DNA of 64,000 bases from Candidatus Gastranaerophilales bacterium (lineage in GTDB: Bacteria > Cyanobacteriota > Vampirovibrionia > Gastranaerophilales > Gastranaerophilaceae), in assembly GCA_900770525.1 (NCBI GenBank), contig CAAHDT010000005.1:34705-98704 (forward strand). The letters run 5' to 3'. The position numbers were made by a program, and so were the translations under genes. The notes below the pieces were generated by a model, which was not told the origin of the DNA, searched no databases, and saw only the letters and a program-made list of their open reading frames with translations. Below, piece by piece: positions 1-8,065 of the stretch (position 1 is its first letter; each line of letters begins with the position of its first letter).

Positions 1-174
1 TAACTCAGGCTCTAAACTTGAAAACAATATCTCATAGGATGTTCCACCATTGACCTTGACCTCTCTTGAAATATATTTACTTTCAGGTTTATTTCGTTCA
101 ATTCTGATTGAACGAGTGCTTTTTAACCCCTTAGCCTTAGCTATTTCTTTAATATTAATATATTCGTTCTTCAT
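1..174 (-). CDS. Mu-type transposase, N-terminal fragment (cut by window edge)
   Basis: The first 58 codons of a gene that reads leftwards out of the window from the ATG at 174. The residues resemble the N-terminal DNA-binding domain of the phage Mu transposase (HTH_Tnp_Mu type). An 'IKEIAKAKGL' segment lies near residue 8, and 'GGTSYEILFSSLEPEL' closes the fragment, matching the conserved GG..EY...SLP.E of MuA. In that family this domain binds the transposon ends or the enhancer, and a DDE catalytic core follows. The core is not visible here. Upstream, at 334-550, lie repeats that look like transposase binding sites, so this is probably the first gene of a Mu-like transposon whose right end lies before the tRNA-Ser gene. 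The domain match is by eye and the rest of the element is unseen. Confidence 0.6.
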   Translation of the reverse strand, partial: MKNEYINIKEIAKAKGLKSTRSIRIERNKPESKYISREVKVNGGTSYEILFSSLEPEL

Positions 175-333
175 GGTATACACACATTAACTTTGAAGTT
201 AAGGGATTGGGACATCACTTCCGAGCATTGTGTCGGTTTTGTATCAATGTTACTTTTCTAAAATGCGGTGTTAATTTCTAAAAATACCAATCAAAAAATC
301 CCGACAAATTAGGATTAATTTCAAAACGGTCAC

Positions 334-550
334 TGCCGAAATAATCAAACTGTTTGTCAAACGCCTTGTACTGGCTAAAATGCAGACTATACTTTGCTAA
401 AAAGTCAAGTTGCCGAAATAATACAACTAGCTGTCAGACCATCAAAAGAGTCATTTGACCATTTTGTTTGACACCTAGTTTGATTATTTCCGACCCCTAA
501 AACCCAAATATATTGCCAACTTTCCTAAATAATCAAACTATCCGCCATAA
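334..550. repeat. Array of transposon-end-like repeats
   Basis: Three 29-bp copies and one weaker copy of a sequence built around CCGAAATAATCAAACT. They lie at 334-362 (+), 411-439 (+), 466-494 (inverted) and about 521-550 (+, only the first half conserved). The three good copies also share a TGTCAAAC or TGTCAGAC tail. Irregular spacing and mixed orientation argue against CRISPR and fit multiple transposase-binding sites at one end of a Mu/Tn552-like element whose transposase starts at 174. The rest of the 175-710 gap is AT-rich and shows no gene. Two 'TTTCTAAAA' stretches near 255-285 may be further degenerate sites. Confidence 0.6.
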
Positions 551-710
551 TCCAAATGCCTCACAAAATACAATACAATAAAAAATAATTTATATTTAAA
601 ATAAAACCAATCTGCACCTTGAAAATTTAAAAAAGAGAATTTTGAAAAATTTTTGATAAAAATGAGCCAAAATTTGACAATAAAAATTCTCTAAATAAAA
701 TCACATGCTA

Positions 711-737
711 AAAAACCGCCCTACTGAGGCGGTTTTT
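711..737 (-). terminator. Hairpin terminator after tRNA-Ser
   Basis: A ten-base stem (AAAAACCGCC / GGCGGTTTTT) with a seven-base loop and T runs on both strands. It lies 44 bases past the 3' end of the minus-strand tRNA-Ser gene and would also stop plus-strand transcription. Confidence 0.75.
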
Positions 738-780
738 GTAAATTCTATCTTCACTTATTCTCTAAGTTTCGACTAAAAAA

Positions 781-869
781 CGGAGAAGGTGGGATTTGAA
801 CCCACGGTACAGATAGCTCCATACAACACCTTAGCAGGGTGCCGCCTTAAGCCACTCGGCCACTTCTCC
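781..869 (-). tRNA. tRNA-Ser (GCU anticodon)
   Basis: On the minus strand the acceptor stem GGAGAAG pairs with CTTCTCC, followed by discriminator G. The anticodon loop reads CTGCTAA, giving anticodon GCU for AGC/AGU serine codons. The long variable arm is typical of class II serine tRNAs, and the T arm contains GGTTCAAATC. CCA is not encoded. A terminator hairpin follows at 711-737. Confidence 0.95.
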
Positions 870-987
870 AAGATCCTCTCCAATTTGTTTAACACTCATT
901 GAAGGTATTTCAATACTAACATAAAACATTCTATTTTGTAAAGTGTTTTTACATTTTTTTATTTTATAATTAAATCAACAAGAAGAA

Positions 988-2370
988 TTATATGTTTTCT
1001 GAGTATTTCATATAATCAGTTCCGCCAACAGCTTTGTACATATTGATTGTTGAAATAATATAATTTATTTTGTTAGATGCTTCTTCTTTTTCTGACATCA
1101 AGAGCCACTCTTGAGCTTTTAGTCTATCCAATTCTGACAATGCACCGATTGTTTGCTTTTGTATTGTTAATTGGTATTTGTCTTTTTCTAAGTTATTTCT
1201 TTCCAAGCTCATATCGTAATTTTTTTTGCTTTTTATTGCGCTACTCAATGAGTCATTTACTTCTTGAAGTGATGTTAAAATTGTTTTTTCATACATTTGT
1301 TGAGCTTTTTCATATTCCATTTTTGAATATCTTAAGTGCGCCATCTTTGCTCCACCTGTAAACAAATCTAATGACGGCATTATTCCGGCTAAAGATTTGA
1401 ATGTATGGTTCCCGAAAATGTTCGATAGGCTATATGCGTTAAAACCTGCTTGCCCGTATATAGTAAATTTGGGTAAGAAATCTCTTCTTGCTACTTTTAC
1501 GTCAATTCCGATTTTCTGAATATAATCTTCTGTTTTTTGCAAGTCAGGACGGTTTTGAATACATTCTGCAGCAATGCTACTAGGAATTTGTGGCATTATT
1601 ACGGTTGAATAATTTTTTCTGTTGATATTCGTAAGGTTTCTGTCGCCAATTAAAACGATTAACTCTCTTGCAACGGTATCTCGTTGGTTTATATATATAT
1701 TTAAAACTTCTTCAAATTGGGTGGCAACTTGTTTTTCCGCTAACAATTCCGGAAGTGAACACAAGCCGTTATGGTATTTGATTGTTGTCAATTCAGTAAT
1801 TTCTTTTTGTAATTTTACGAGTTTTTCTTGGGCTTTTATCAATTCATCTAATTTTATCAGGTTGTAATACTGTGAGGCGATTGCGGAAGTTAAAGAAATA
1901 TAAGTCGCTCTTTCGTCTTGCTTCATTATTTCAACTTGTTTTTTTAAACTTTTGGTTTTTAAGTGATTTTCACCCCAGATATCGGCTTCATAGGTCATTG
2001 TAAGTGGTAATACAAAGTTGTTTTGTTTGTAATCTTGGATAATTACATCTCCAAAACGCACGTCACTTGCAGAAAAATCTCGGTATAAATCTCCATAAAA
2101 GCTAAGGTGTGGTAATTCTGCCGCAAAAGATTGTTTCACAACTTGTTCTGCTTGTTTGGTTTTTAGGGCTGATATTTTCAAGTCTTGGTTATATTTATAT
2201 GCTTGTTGTAAGTAGCTTATTAATGTTTCATCTTTATACGTTTGCCACCAATCGTAATTCATATATTGGATTTTGTAGCTGTCGTCTTCTTTTTTTGATT
2301 TTGCAAGTGCTGGCAAAAAACTGCAACATATAAATAATAATAGGGCAAATATAATTTTTATATTTTTCAT
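988..2370 (-). CDS. TolC-family outer-membrane efflux factor
   Basis: Outer-membrane channel subunit of a tripartite drug-efflux pump, about 460 residues, the usual length. A signal peptide (residues 1-23, hydrophobic, ending ALA) is followed by two repeats of the outer-membrane efflux protein domain with long coiled-coil stretches; a segment such as VARRDFLPKF lies near residue 290. No lipobox cysteine is evident at the cleavage site. The ATG at 2370 is preferred over the one at 2379 because AAAGGA lies about eight bases before 2370 but directly abuts 2379. The gene is divergent from marR-emrA-emrB across a 24-bp palindrome, so it probably supplies the outer-membrane channel for that EmrAB-type pump under the same MarR control. 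Confidence 0.88.
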   Translation of the reverse strand: MKNIKIIFALLLFICCSFLPALAKSKKEDDSYKIQYMNYDWWQTYKDETLISYLQQAYKYNQDLKISALKTKQAEQVVKQSFAAELPHLSFYGDLYRDFSASDVRFGDVIIQDYKQNNFVLPLTMTYEADIWGENHLKTKSLKKQVEIMKQDERATYISLTSAIASQYYNLIKLDELIKAQEKLVKLQKEITELTTIKYHNGLCSLPELLAEKQVATQFEEVLNIYINQRDTVARELIVLIGDRNLTNINRKNYSTVIMPQIPSSIAAECIQNRPDLQKTEDYIQKIGIDVKVARRDFLPKFTIYGQAGFNAYSLSNIFGNHTFKSLAGIMPSLDLFTGGAKMAHLRYSKMEYEKAQQMYEKTILTSLQEVNDSLSSAIKSKKNYDMSLERNNLEKDKYQLTIQKQTIGALSELDRLKAQEWLLMSEKEEASNKINYIISTINMYKAVGGTDYMKYSENI

Positions 2371-2388
2371 GTTTTGCATCCTTTTTTC

Positions 2389-2412
2389 TTTGTGTTATCA
2401 TGATAACACAAA
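2389..2412. promoter_or_regulatory. Perfect 24-bp palindrome, probable MarR operator
   Basis: A perfect inverted repeat with half-site TTTGTGTTATCA and no spacer. It lies between the divergent tolC-like and marR genes, 19 bases from the tolC start at 2370 and ten from the marR ATG. MarR dimers bind palindromes of this size, so autorepression together with control of both operons is the natural reading. Binding itself is inferred. Confidence 0.8.
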
Positions 2413-2421
2413 AAGATTGTC

Positions 2422-2880
2422 ATGAAACAGAAAAATATTTTAGAAAGCAAAATAGGTTTGAAATTAACGATGATTGGGAAAAAATCTAAAATCCTGGCAT
2501 TGCATAGGTTTTCTTCTTGCAATCATCCGATTACTCCAGAGCAATTTACAATTCTTGCCGCACTTGTTGAGCAAGATGGAATGTATCAGAGCCAAATTGC
2601 ACGCTGGACAATGAAGGATAGACCTAATATAACGAGGTTAACTAATATTCTTGAAAAAATGAAATTGGTAAGCAGGCAGGCGGATGTTAATAAAAGAAGG
2701 GTTTATAAAATTTCTATAACCGATAAAGGGCGAGAAGTTTACGAAAGAATTTTGCCGACTATTTTGGATGTTTGGAAGGATACAGTTGAAGGAATTTCTG
2801 ATATTGAGTTGGATACGACATTGCAAGTTTTGCATAAAATTCGATTAAATTTAGATAATAATATAAATATACAGTACTGA
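2422..2880 (+). CDS. MarR-family transcriptional regulator
   Basis: Winged-helix regulator of 152 residues, normal MarR length. The helix-turn-helix spans about residues 50-85 (SQIARWTMKDRPNITRLTNI). The wing (DVNKRRVYKISITDKG) lies near residue 95, and the C-terminal dimerisation helices follow. MarR proteins usually repress efflux genes and release DNA when they bind phenolic or other toxic ligands. The gene is first in marR-emrA-emrB and starts ten bases after a perfect palindrome that is its likely operator. No clear ribosome-binding site precedes the ATG. Confidence 0.9.
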   Translation: MKQKNILESKIGLKLTMIGKKSKILALHRFSSCNHPITPEQFTILAALVEQDGMYQSQIARWTMKDRPNITRLTNILEKMKLVSRQADVNKRRVYKISITDKGREVYERILPTILDVWKDTVEGISDIELDTTLQVLHKIRLNLDNNINIQY

Positions 2881-2905
2881 TAAAAACTAATAAGAGGATG
2901 ATGAT

Positions 2906-4048
2906 ATGGACGAAAAAGACAATACCCCTAAAATAAATAATAGCGAAAATTCTGATTTACACAAAAAAGATATAGAGGAAAAAGCGAAAGAGAGGATTAA
3001 GGAACGGAAAGAACGTAAAAAGAAAAATCGTAAAGAATACGAGAAAAAACGTGTTATAGTTCCTATGGTGACTGCGGTATTTCTAATAATGATGGGTATT
3101 GTCGCGGCAATTCATTCAACATATTTTCAATCAACGGATGACGCGTTTGTGGAAGGTAGATTAATCACGGTTGCGCCAAGGGTTTCAGGTCCTGTCGTAA
3201 AATTGCTTGTTGATGATAACGATGAGGTTAAGGCAGGAGATTTACTTGTTGAAATTGATCCGAAAGATTATGAGGTAAAGCTACATCAAGCGGAAGCTAA
3301 GTTAGCGCAAGCAAAGGCTCAATTAAATGTGACCGAGAGCGATATTGAGAAAAGTTCTTCTAATTTGAGCGAAGCTGCTGAGGATGTTAATTCAACCAAG
3401 TCAAAATTAGATTTTGCCAAAAAAGATCACAAAAGATATAACGATATGTATAAAGCCGGTATTGTATCTAAACAAGATTATGACAAATCTCAAAAGGATT
3501 ACGAGGTTTCCGAAGCCAATCATAAATCTGCTGCGGAAAAATCCAATGCAGCAAAGTTCAATTTAGAATCTACAAAAGCCAAAGGAGAAGCGGTTCAAGC
3601 GGATATCAAGCGTTTGGAGGCAGAAGTAGAGCAAGCTAAATTAGATTTGTCTTATACAAAAATTTATGCACCTCAAGCAGGAAAGGTTTCTGCAAGGAGT
3701 GTAGAACGAGGAAATTATCTTCAAGTAGGACAACCTTTGATGCAGATTGTTCCTGATGAAGTTTGGGTTGTTGCTAATTTCAAAGAAATTCAGTTGACAC
3801 ATATGACGTCAGGACAGACGGTGTCTATAAAAGTTGATACATACCCAAACAAACGTTTTAAAGGTGAAGTTCAAAGTATCCAGCGTGCAACAGGGGCAAA
3901 GTCAAGTTTGTTTCCTCCGGAAAATGCTGTTGGAAGTTACGTAAAAATTGTACAAAGGGTTCCTGTGAAAATTATCTTTAAGGAAGATATTTCAAAATAT
4001 AATATTGTTCCAGGAATGTCAGTAGTACCAAAGGTTAAAGTAAGATAA
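2906..4048 (+). CDS. emrA: EmrA/HlyD-family membrane fusion protein
   Basis: Periplasmic adaptor that links an inner-membrane MFS pump to a TolC-type channel; 380 residues. A very charged Lys/Glu-rich cytoplasmic tail (1-48) is followed by one membrane helix (about 50-70), the STDDAFVEG motif typical of EmrA proteins (75-83), a lipoyl/biotin-like half, a long alpha-helical hairpin rich in Ala/Lys/Glu (about 110-240), the second lipoyl half and a beta-barrel. An AGAGG ribosome-binding site precedes the ATG. It sits 25 bases after marR and four bases before the emrB-type gene, so all three are likely one transcript. The transported compound cannot be read from sequence. Confidence 0.9.
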   Translation: MDEKDNTPKINNSENSDLHKKDIEEKAKERIKERKERKKKNRKEYEKKRVIVPMVTAVFLIMMGIVAAIHSTYFQSTDDAFVEGRLITVAPRVSGPVVKLLVDDNDEVKAGDLLVEIDPKDYEVKLHQAEAKLAQAKAQLNVTESDIEKSSSNLSEAAEDVNSTKSKLDFAKKDHKRYNDMYKAGIVSKQDYDKSQKDYEVSEANHKSAAEKSNAAKFNLESTKAKGEAVQADIKRLEAEVEQAKLDLSYTKIYAPQAGKVSARSVERGNYLQVGQPLMQIVPDEVWVVANFKEIQLTHMTSGQTVSIKVDTYPNKRFKGEVQSIQRATGAKSSLFPPENAVGSYVKIVQRVPVKIIFKEDISKYNIVPGMSVVPKVKVR

Positions 4049-4052
4049 GCAT

Positions 4053-5600
4053 ATGGAAAATACTACCCCACAACAAAAAATAGCAAACCCTTATATAATT
4101 GCGATTGCAGTATTATTGCCATCGTTTTTGGCACTTGCGGCATCGTCAGGAACGAACGTAAGCCAACCGCATATTGCTGGATTTTATGGTGCTACTCAAT
4201 ATGAGGCAAATACTGTTATTACCTGTTATATTATTTCGGGTGGGTTGATGTTGCCGGTAACAGGTTATTTGGTTAGAACTATCGGTAAAAAACTTTTGAT
4301 GTACTATAGCATATTTTTATTTATGTTGGGGTGTTTGCTTTGTATTTTGGCGCCCAACTTAAAGGCTTTGATTGGAGCTAGAATTATTCAGGGTATTGGT
4401 AGTGGCTGTATTTTGCCCCTTTGTCAGGCGGTATTGTTGGAGGTATTTCCGGCAGAAAAACGTGGAGTTGCGATGGGGCTGTTCGGTGTTGCCGCAATGT
4501 TTTCCCCATTGGCAGGTCCGTTTATTGGAGGTTATTTAACCGATAATTATTCTTGGCAATGGATTTTTATAATAAATATTCCTTTGTGTATGCTTTCGTT
4601 TTTATTAATCAAATTATTTATGCCGAGTGATAAACCGCAAAAGGAAAAATATAGCAAGAAATTTGATTTTGTAGGATATTTTTCAATAGTGTTTGCGATG
4701 GGTGCATTGCAGATTATTTTGGATAAGGGCGAACAGTTTAACTGGTTTGATACAACTTGGATTTGTTGGTTAGCCGGAGTGTGCGTATTTTGCTTTGTCT
4801 TGTTTTATGTATGGGAGCTAGAATATAAATATCCGATAATTGATATTCGTGTTTTTAAAGATCACAATTTTTTGTTTGGAACTATTGCAAGCTCAATTAT
4901 TAACGTAATGTTGTATTCAACATTGCTGCTTGTACCAATGTTTATTCAAAGTTTGTTAGGATATAGCCCTTCAATGTCAGGTCTTACAATGTTTCCGAGA
5001 GCTATTGTTTGTTTTATCGGTTTGATTGTTGTTGGGGAGGTTTCTAAATATGTAGAAAATCGACTTCTTGCAACAATAGGTTTTATAATAATGGCGATAT
5101 CTTTGTTAATGTTAACTCAGATGAACCCAACATCTTCGATGAGTAGTGTAATCATTCCGAATTTGCTTTTGTGTATTGGGGTTCCGACAGCATTTGTGCC
5201 TATTACTGCATTGTCTTTTCAAACATTACCTGCTTCAAAGAATGCAGATGCGGCATCATTACACGCATTATTCAAGAATCTTGTGACAGCAATGGCAACA
5301 TCTGTTTCTGCAACATTTATTGCAAGAGTTTCTCAAGTATATCAAAACTATTTTGTAGGAGATTTATCTCCGCATAACCCAATGTTTCAGATTAGATTTG
5401 CAGCACTGAAAACTAAGTTTCTAACATATTATCCGTCAGTTATGGCTGCTAGAAAAGCTAACGGAATGTTATATAAACAGCTATTAAGACAAGCTCGATT
5501 GGGTGCATTTTTTGATGTGTTCATTGTATTAGCAACAATGTGTTTGCTAATTATTCCCGTTGTTTATATTTTGAACTCTCCAAAGTCTAAGAAGAGTTAA
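4053..5600 (+). CDS. emrB: EmrB/QacA-type MFS drug exporter (DHA2, 14 TM)
   Basis: Inner-membrane drug/proton antiporter of 515 residues with about 14 hydrophobic segments, the DHA2 layout. Visible family motifs include R110 with IIQGIGSG (motif B), GPFIGGYL at 155-162 (motif C) and SWQWIFIINIP at 167-177, all characteristic of EmrB. It follows emrA by four bases. Its stop codon overlaps the convergent uracil-DNA glycosylase stop by four bases. With emrA and the divergent outer-membrane factor it completes a tripartite pump. Confidence 0.92.
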   Translation: MENTTPQQKIANPYIIAIAVLLPSFLALAASSGTNVSQPHIAGFYGATQYEANTVITCYIISGGLMLPVTGYLVRTIGKKLLMYYSIFLFMLGCLLCILAPNLKALIGARIIQGIGSGCILPLCQAVLLEVFPAEKRGVAMGLFGVAAMFSPLAGPFIGGYLTDNYSWQWIFIINIPLCMLSFLLIKLFMPSDKPQKEKYSKKFDFVGYFSIVFAMGALQIILDKGEQFNWFDTTWICWLAGVCVFCFVLFYVWELEYKYPIIDIRVFKDHNFLFGTIASSIINVMLYSTLLLVPMFIQSLLGYSPSMSGLTMFPRAIVCFIGLIVVGEVSKYVENRLLATIGFIIMAISLLMLTQMNPTSSMSSVIIPNLLLCIGVPTAFVPITALSFQTLPASKNADAASLHALFKNLVTAMATSVSATFIARVSQVYQNYFVGDLSPHNPMFQIRFAALKTKFLTYYPSVMAARKANGMLYKQLLRQARLGAFFDVFIVLATMCLLIIPVVYILNSPKSKKS

Positions 5601-6181
5601 TCCAACGCATCATAAGCTTTTTTAACTTCTTGAATATCTTGCCACATAAGCCATTTAGGACTACCTTTTTCATGAGAATCGTTTCTTAATAAGTAAGAAG
5701 GATGAAATATTGGCATCATTTTACTTCCATAAGGACCTTCAAACCATTTGCCACGAACTCGTGTAATTCCGATTGTAGTGTTTAGCATTGAATTAAGTGC
5801 AACTTTTCCGCATAGTAATATTATTCTTGGTTTTAGTATTTCTATTTGAGCATCTAAAAAAGCTCTGCAAGCTTCTTTTTCTTCCGGTAGCGGATCTCTG
5901 TTTTCGGGTGGTCGACATTTTATAGTGTTACATATATAAATGTTTTCTTTTCTGGATAATCCGACAGAGGCAAAAATTTTGTCTAACAATTGTCCTGCTT
6001 TCCCGACAAATGGCTCCCCTTGCTTATCTTCATTGTATCCTGGGGCTTCGCCGATAAGCATAAGTTTTGAATTTGGAACTCCTGCTGAAAATACGATATT
6101 TGTTCTTGATTGTGCTAAAGAACAATTGTTACACAATTCACAAAGTTGTTTTACTTCTTCTAAATCTGATTCTATCGTCAT
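5597..6181 (-). CDS. Family-4 uracil-DNA glycosylase (4Fe-4S), copy 1
   Basis: Removes uracil from DNA at the start of base-excision repair. The 194 residues carry the family-4 signature: GEAPG at 44-48, then EDKQGEPFVGKAGQLLD with the catalytic-region acidic residue, and HPSYLLRN at 160-167. Four cysteines for the iron-sulfur cluster sit at C17, C20, C89 (KCRPPENR) and C105 (EACRAF). A paralogue with the same cysteine spacing lies at 9017-9670. The stop codon overlaps that of the convergent emrB by four bases (TTAA). Confidence 0.92.
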   Translation of the reverse strand: MTIESDLEEVKQLCELCNNCSLAQSRTNIVFSAGVPNSKLMLIGEAPGYNEDKQGEPFVGKAGQLLDKIFASVGLSRKENIYICNTIKCRPPENRDPLPEEKEACRAFLDAQIEILKPRIILLCGKVALNSMLNTTIGITRVRGKWFEGPYGSKMMPIFHPSYLLRNDSHEKGSPKWLMWQDIQEVKKAYDALD

Positions 6182-6333
6182 ACGTAAATCCTTAGTATTG
6201 AATTTACCATGAAAAGAATTTGAATATTTGTCATTGTTAACAAATGTAAAGAAATAAAGCTTGTCTGAAATTGGTAAAATTATATTGTTTTTATATAAGT
6301 AAGAGAGTTAAAAAAATAAGAGAGGCGAGAGTT

Positions 6334-6738
6334 ATGTCAATATCAAATTTACAAGAAACATTGTTGATGTATACAAAACAAAAATCATTAATCAATGAAA
6401 AATTAACAAATGTGATGTTTAATCTTACGCAGGCAACTCAAAAAACTGCCAATCTTCAAGATAAGTATAACCAAAAGGAACAATACTATTACAAACAATA
6501 CGAAGGTTGGAACACAAGTTCTGACGTTTACGATGAATATCAAACAGTTATGGAACAACTTTTGAAAGAACACGAGTTTGACTTGCAGAACATTCAGTCT
6601 TGGGAATCTCAATTAGAGATGGATAAAAATAATTACGAAACTCAATTGAATGTTATTTCCCAATATGAATCTTCTTGGCAAAAATTGTTATCTAATAATA
6701 TTAAGAGTGACTTTTCATATGGAGGTGTTCAACAATAG
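6334..6738 (+). CDS. Small coiled-coil protein of unknown function
   Basis: I do not recognise this family. The ATG at 6334 follows a GAGGCGAGAG ribosome-binding sequence, giving 134 residues; an upstream in-frame start at 6271 has no such signal. Nearly the whole protein is predicted helical and polar, with heptad-like patterns (residues about 5-50 and 75-120), many Gln/Asn/Tyr, no signal peptide and no membrane segment. The size and composition recall small helical chaperones or FliJ-like stalk proteins, but there is no motif to support that. A strong terminator follows at 6768-6796, so it is probably a single-gene transcript. Confidence 0.65.
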   Translation: MSISNLQETLLMYTKQKSLINEKLTNVMFNLTQATQKTANLQDKYNQKEQYYYKQYEGWNTSSDVYDEYQTVMEQLLKEHEFDLQNIQSWESQLEMDKNNYETQLNVISQYESSWQKLLSNNIKSDFSYGGVQQ

Positions 6739-6767
6739 CAACTAAAAATTGAATAGTTATTTTTATG

Positions 6768-6796
6768 AAAAAAGCGGAGTTGGCTCCGCTTTTTTG
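6768..6796 (+). terminator. Rho-independent terminator
   Basis: A 12-base stem AAAAAAGCGGAG / CTCCGCTTTTTT with a TTGG loop and T run, just past the coiled-coil gene. Its position inside the longer open frame that starts at 6749 shows that the next gene really begins at 6812. Confidence 0.88.
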
Positions 6797-6811
6797 GTGT
6801 ATTATAAAGTT

Positions 6812-7786
6812 ATGATTAATGGAGAAAAACTTGGAGCATTTATTGTACCGACAGGCATTGGCGCATCAATTGGCGGATACGCTGGTGATGCGAGTGTTTG
6901 GGCAAGAAAATTTGCAAAATATTCAAAACTTATTGTAAATCCAAATGTCGTTAATGCAGGATGTTTTTCCGGAATAACGGATAAAATGCTTTATGTAGAA
7001 GGTTATTCTTTGGATGAATTCGTTAAGGGGAATATTAATCTTTTGCCGTCAGAAAATAATAAAATTGGTATAATTTATGACAAAGCTATTGGGCAAGATG
7101 TTTTGAATGTTCATATTAATACTGCAAATGCCGTGAAAACTGTATACGGAGTAGATGTCGCAGAATACACGATAACGGGTAGACCTGTTGGGATTACTTT
7201 TGCGATGGACGAAAACGGAATTTCTAACGGCGGTGTTGAGTATCCTGAAGAGTTGTTAAAATCTGCTCAAGCTTTAATTGATAAAGGGTGTGAGGCGATT
7301 GCGATTGTCTGTTTGTTTGAAAATCCTGATGATATGAATGATGATTATGCAAATGGTGAGGGAACTGACCCTGTTGGAGGGGTTGAGGCAATAATTTCTC
7401 ATTATATTTCGCAAAAGCTGCAAATTCCTTGTGCGCATTCTCCGGCGTTTACGGATTACCAAATTGACTCTGATGTAGTTAATCCAAAAGCTGCAGCGGA
7501 GTATATTACTCCCACATTTTTGCCTTGCATATTGCTTGGATTGTCACAAGCTCCTAAACTGGTTAAAGAGGATGACATTTCTGTAAGAAATTTGGATTAT
7601 GTTGTTGTGCCATATGATTCAATGGGGAGCCCTGCTGTTTTTGCAGCTATTGAGAATAAAGTACCTGTTTATGCTGTGAGAGAAAATGTCACGGCATTAG
7701 ATATAACACCTGACAAACTCGGAATTTCTGAACAAGTGATTGTGGTTGATACATATGAAGAGTGCTTGTGTTGTATAAATGGGTAA
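6812..7786 (+). CDS. DUF3326 family protein
   Basis: A 324-residue cytoplasmic protein whose VPTGIGASIGGYAGDA near residue 11, NPNVVNAG segment, DPVGGVEAIISH region and IPCAHSPA motif match the DUF3326 family as I know it, found mainly in cyanobacteria and relatives. The biochemical function is unknown to me; the alternating beta strands and glycine loops suggest a nucleotide- or phosphate-binding alpha/beta fold. The start at 6812 is chosen because homologues begin just before the VPTGIGA motif and because a terminator hairpin lies upstream. No good Shine-Dalgarno sequence is visible. Confidence 0.8.
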   Translation: MINGEKLGAFIVPTGIGASIGGYAGDASVWARKFAKYSKLIVNPNVVNAGCFSGITDKMLYVEGYSLDEFVKGNINLLPSENNKIGIIYDKAIGQDVLNVHINTANAVKTVYGVDVAEYTITGRPVGITFAMDENGISNGGVEYPEELLKSAQALIDKGCEAIAIVCLFENPDDMNDDYANGEGTDPVGGVEAIISHYISQKLQIPCAHSPAFTDYQIDSDVVNPKAAAEYITPTFLPCILLGLSQAPKLVKEDDISVRNLDYVVVPYDSMGSPAVFAAIENKVPVYAVRENVTALDITPDKLGISEQVIVVDTYEECLCCING

Positions 7787-7789
7787 TGC

Positions 7790-7818
7790 TTGCGCAAAAG
7801 TGAAAAGTATGATATAAT
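7790..7818 (+). promoter_or_regulatory. Sigma-70 promoter (copy 1 of a repeated promoter)
   Basis: TTGCGC, 17-base spacer, TATAAT. The whole stretch from the -35 to the bases after the -10 recurs almost unchanged at 63815-63843. It points toward the G-tract pilin gene that starts at 8066, leaving a leader of about 240 bases that contains a palindromic repeat element. Confidence 0.7.
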
Positions 7819-7840
7819 AAAAAATATCAATATAATTGAT

Positions 7841-8006
7841 ACTGTCATTCTGAAAGGCTAGAAAAATCCTTTGAGCAAAGCGAAAAGATATTTTTCAGAC
7901 TATTCAGAATCTAGCCATCTTCAAGTATTTATTGTAACCGTAACACAAAACGACTACCAGCAAGAATATACTAGTGGCTAGATCCTGAAACAAGTTCAGG
8001 ATGACA
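7841..8006. repeat. Palindromic MITE-like repeat, copy 1
   Basis: Begins with ACTGTCATTCTGAAA and ends with TTCAGGATGACA, an imperfect terminal inverted repeat. Inside, TTCAGAATCTAGCC and GGCTAGATCCTGAA pair with the ends and with each other, giving two nested hairpins. A longer member of the same family lies at 12552-12861. No open reading frame is inside. Such short non-coding inverted-repeat elements are usually mobilised in trans or act as RNA processing or termination sites. A second small hairpin (GTTGGGCT / AGCCCAAC) follows at 8019-8037. Confidence 0.6.
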
Positions 8007-8065
8007 ATAAAAACGTAGGTTGGGCTTTCAGCCCAACAAAGTAGAACAGAAAACTGGAGGATAAG

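Noticed and set aside
334..494. CRISPR array
   Set aside because: Only three or four repeats, one inverted, with unequal spacing and no cas gene; transposon-end sites fit better.
1..880. CRISPR-associated (CAST) transposon near a tRNA gene
   Set aside because: The visible fragment matches the Mu-type DNA-binding domain rather than TnsB, and no Cas gene or guide array is in view.
6749..6811. Longer start for the DUF3326 gene
   Set aside because: The extension contains a complete intrinsic terminator hairpin and homologues begin just before VPTGIGA.
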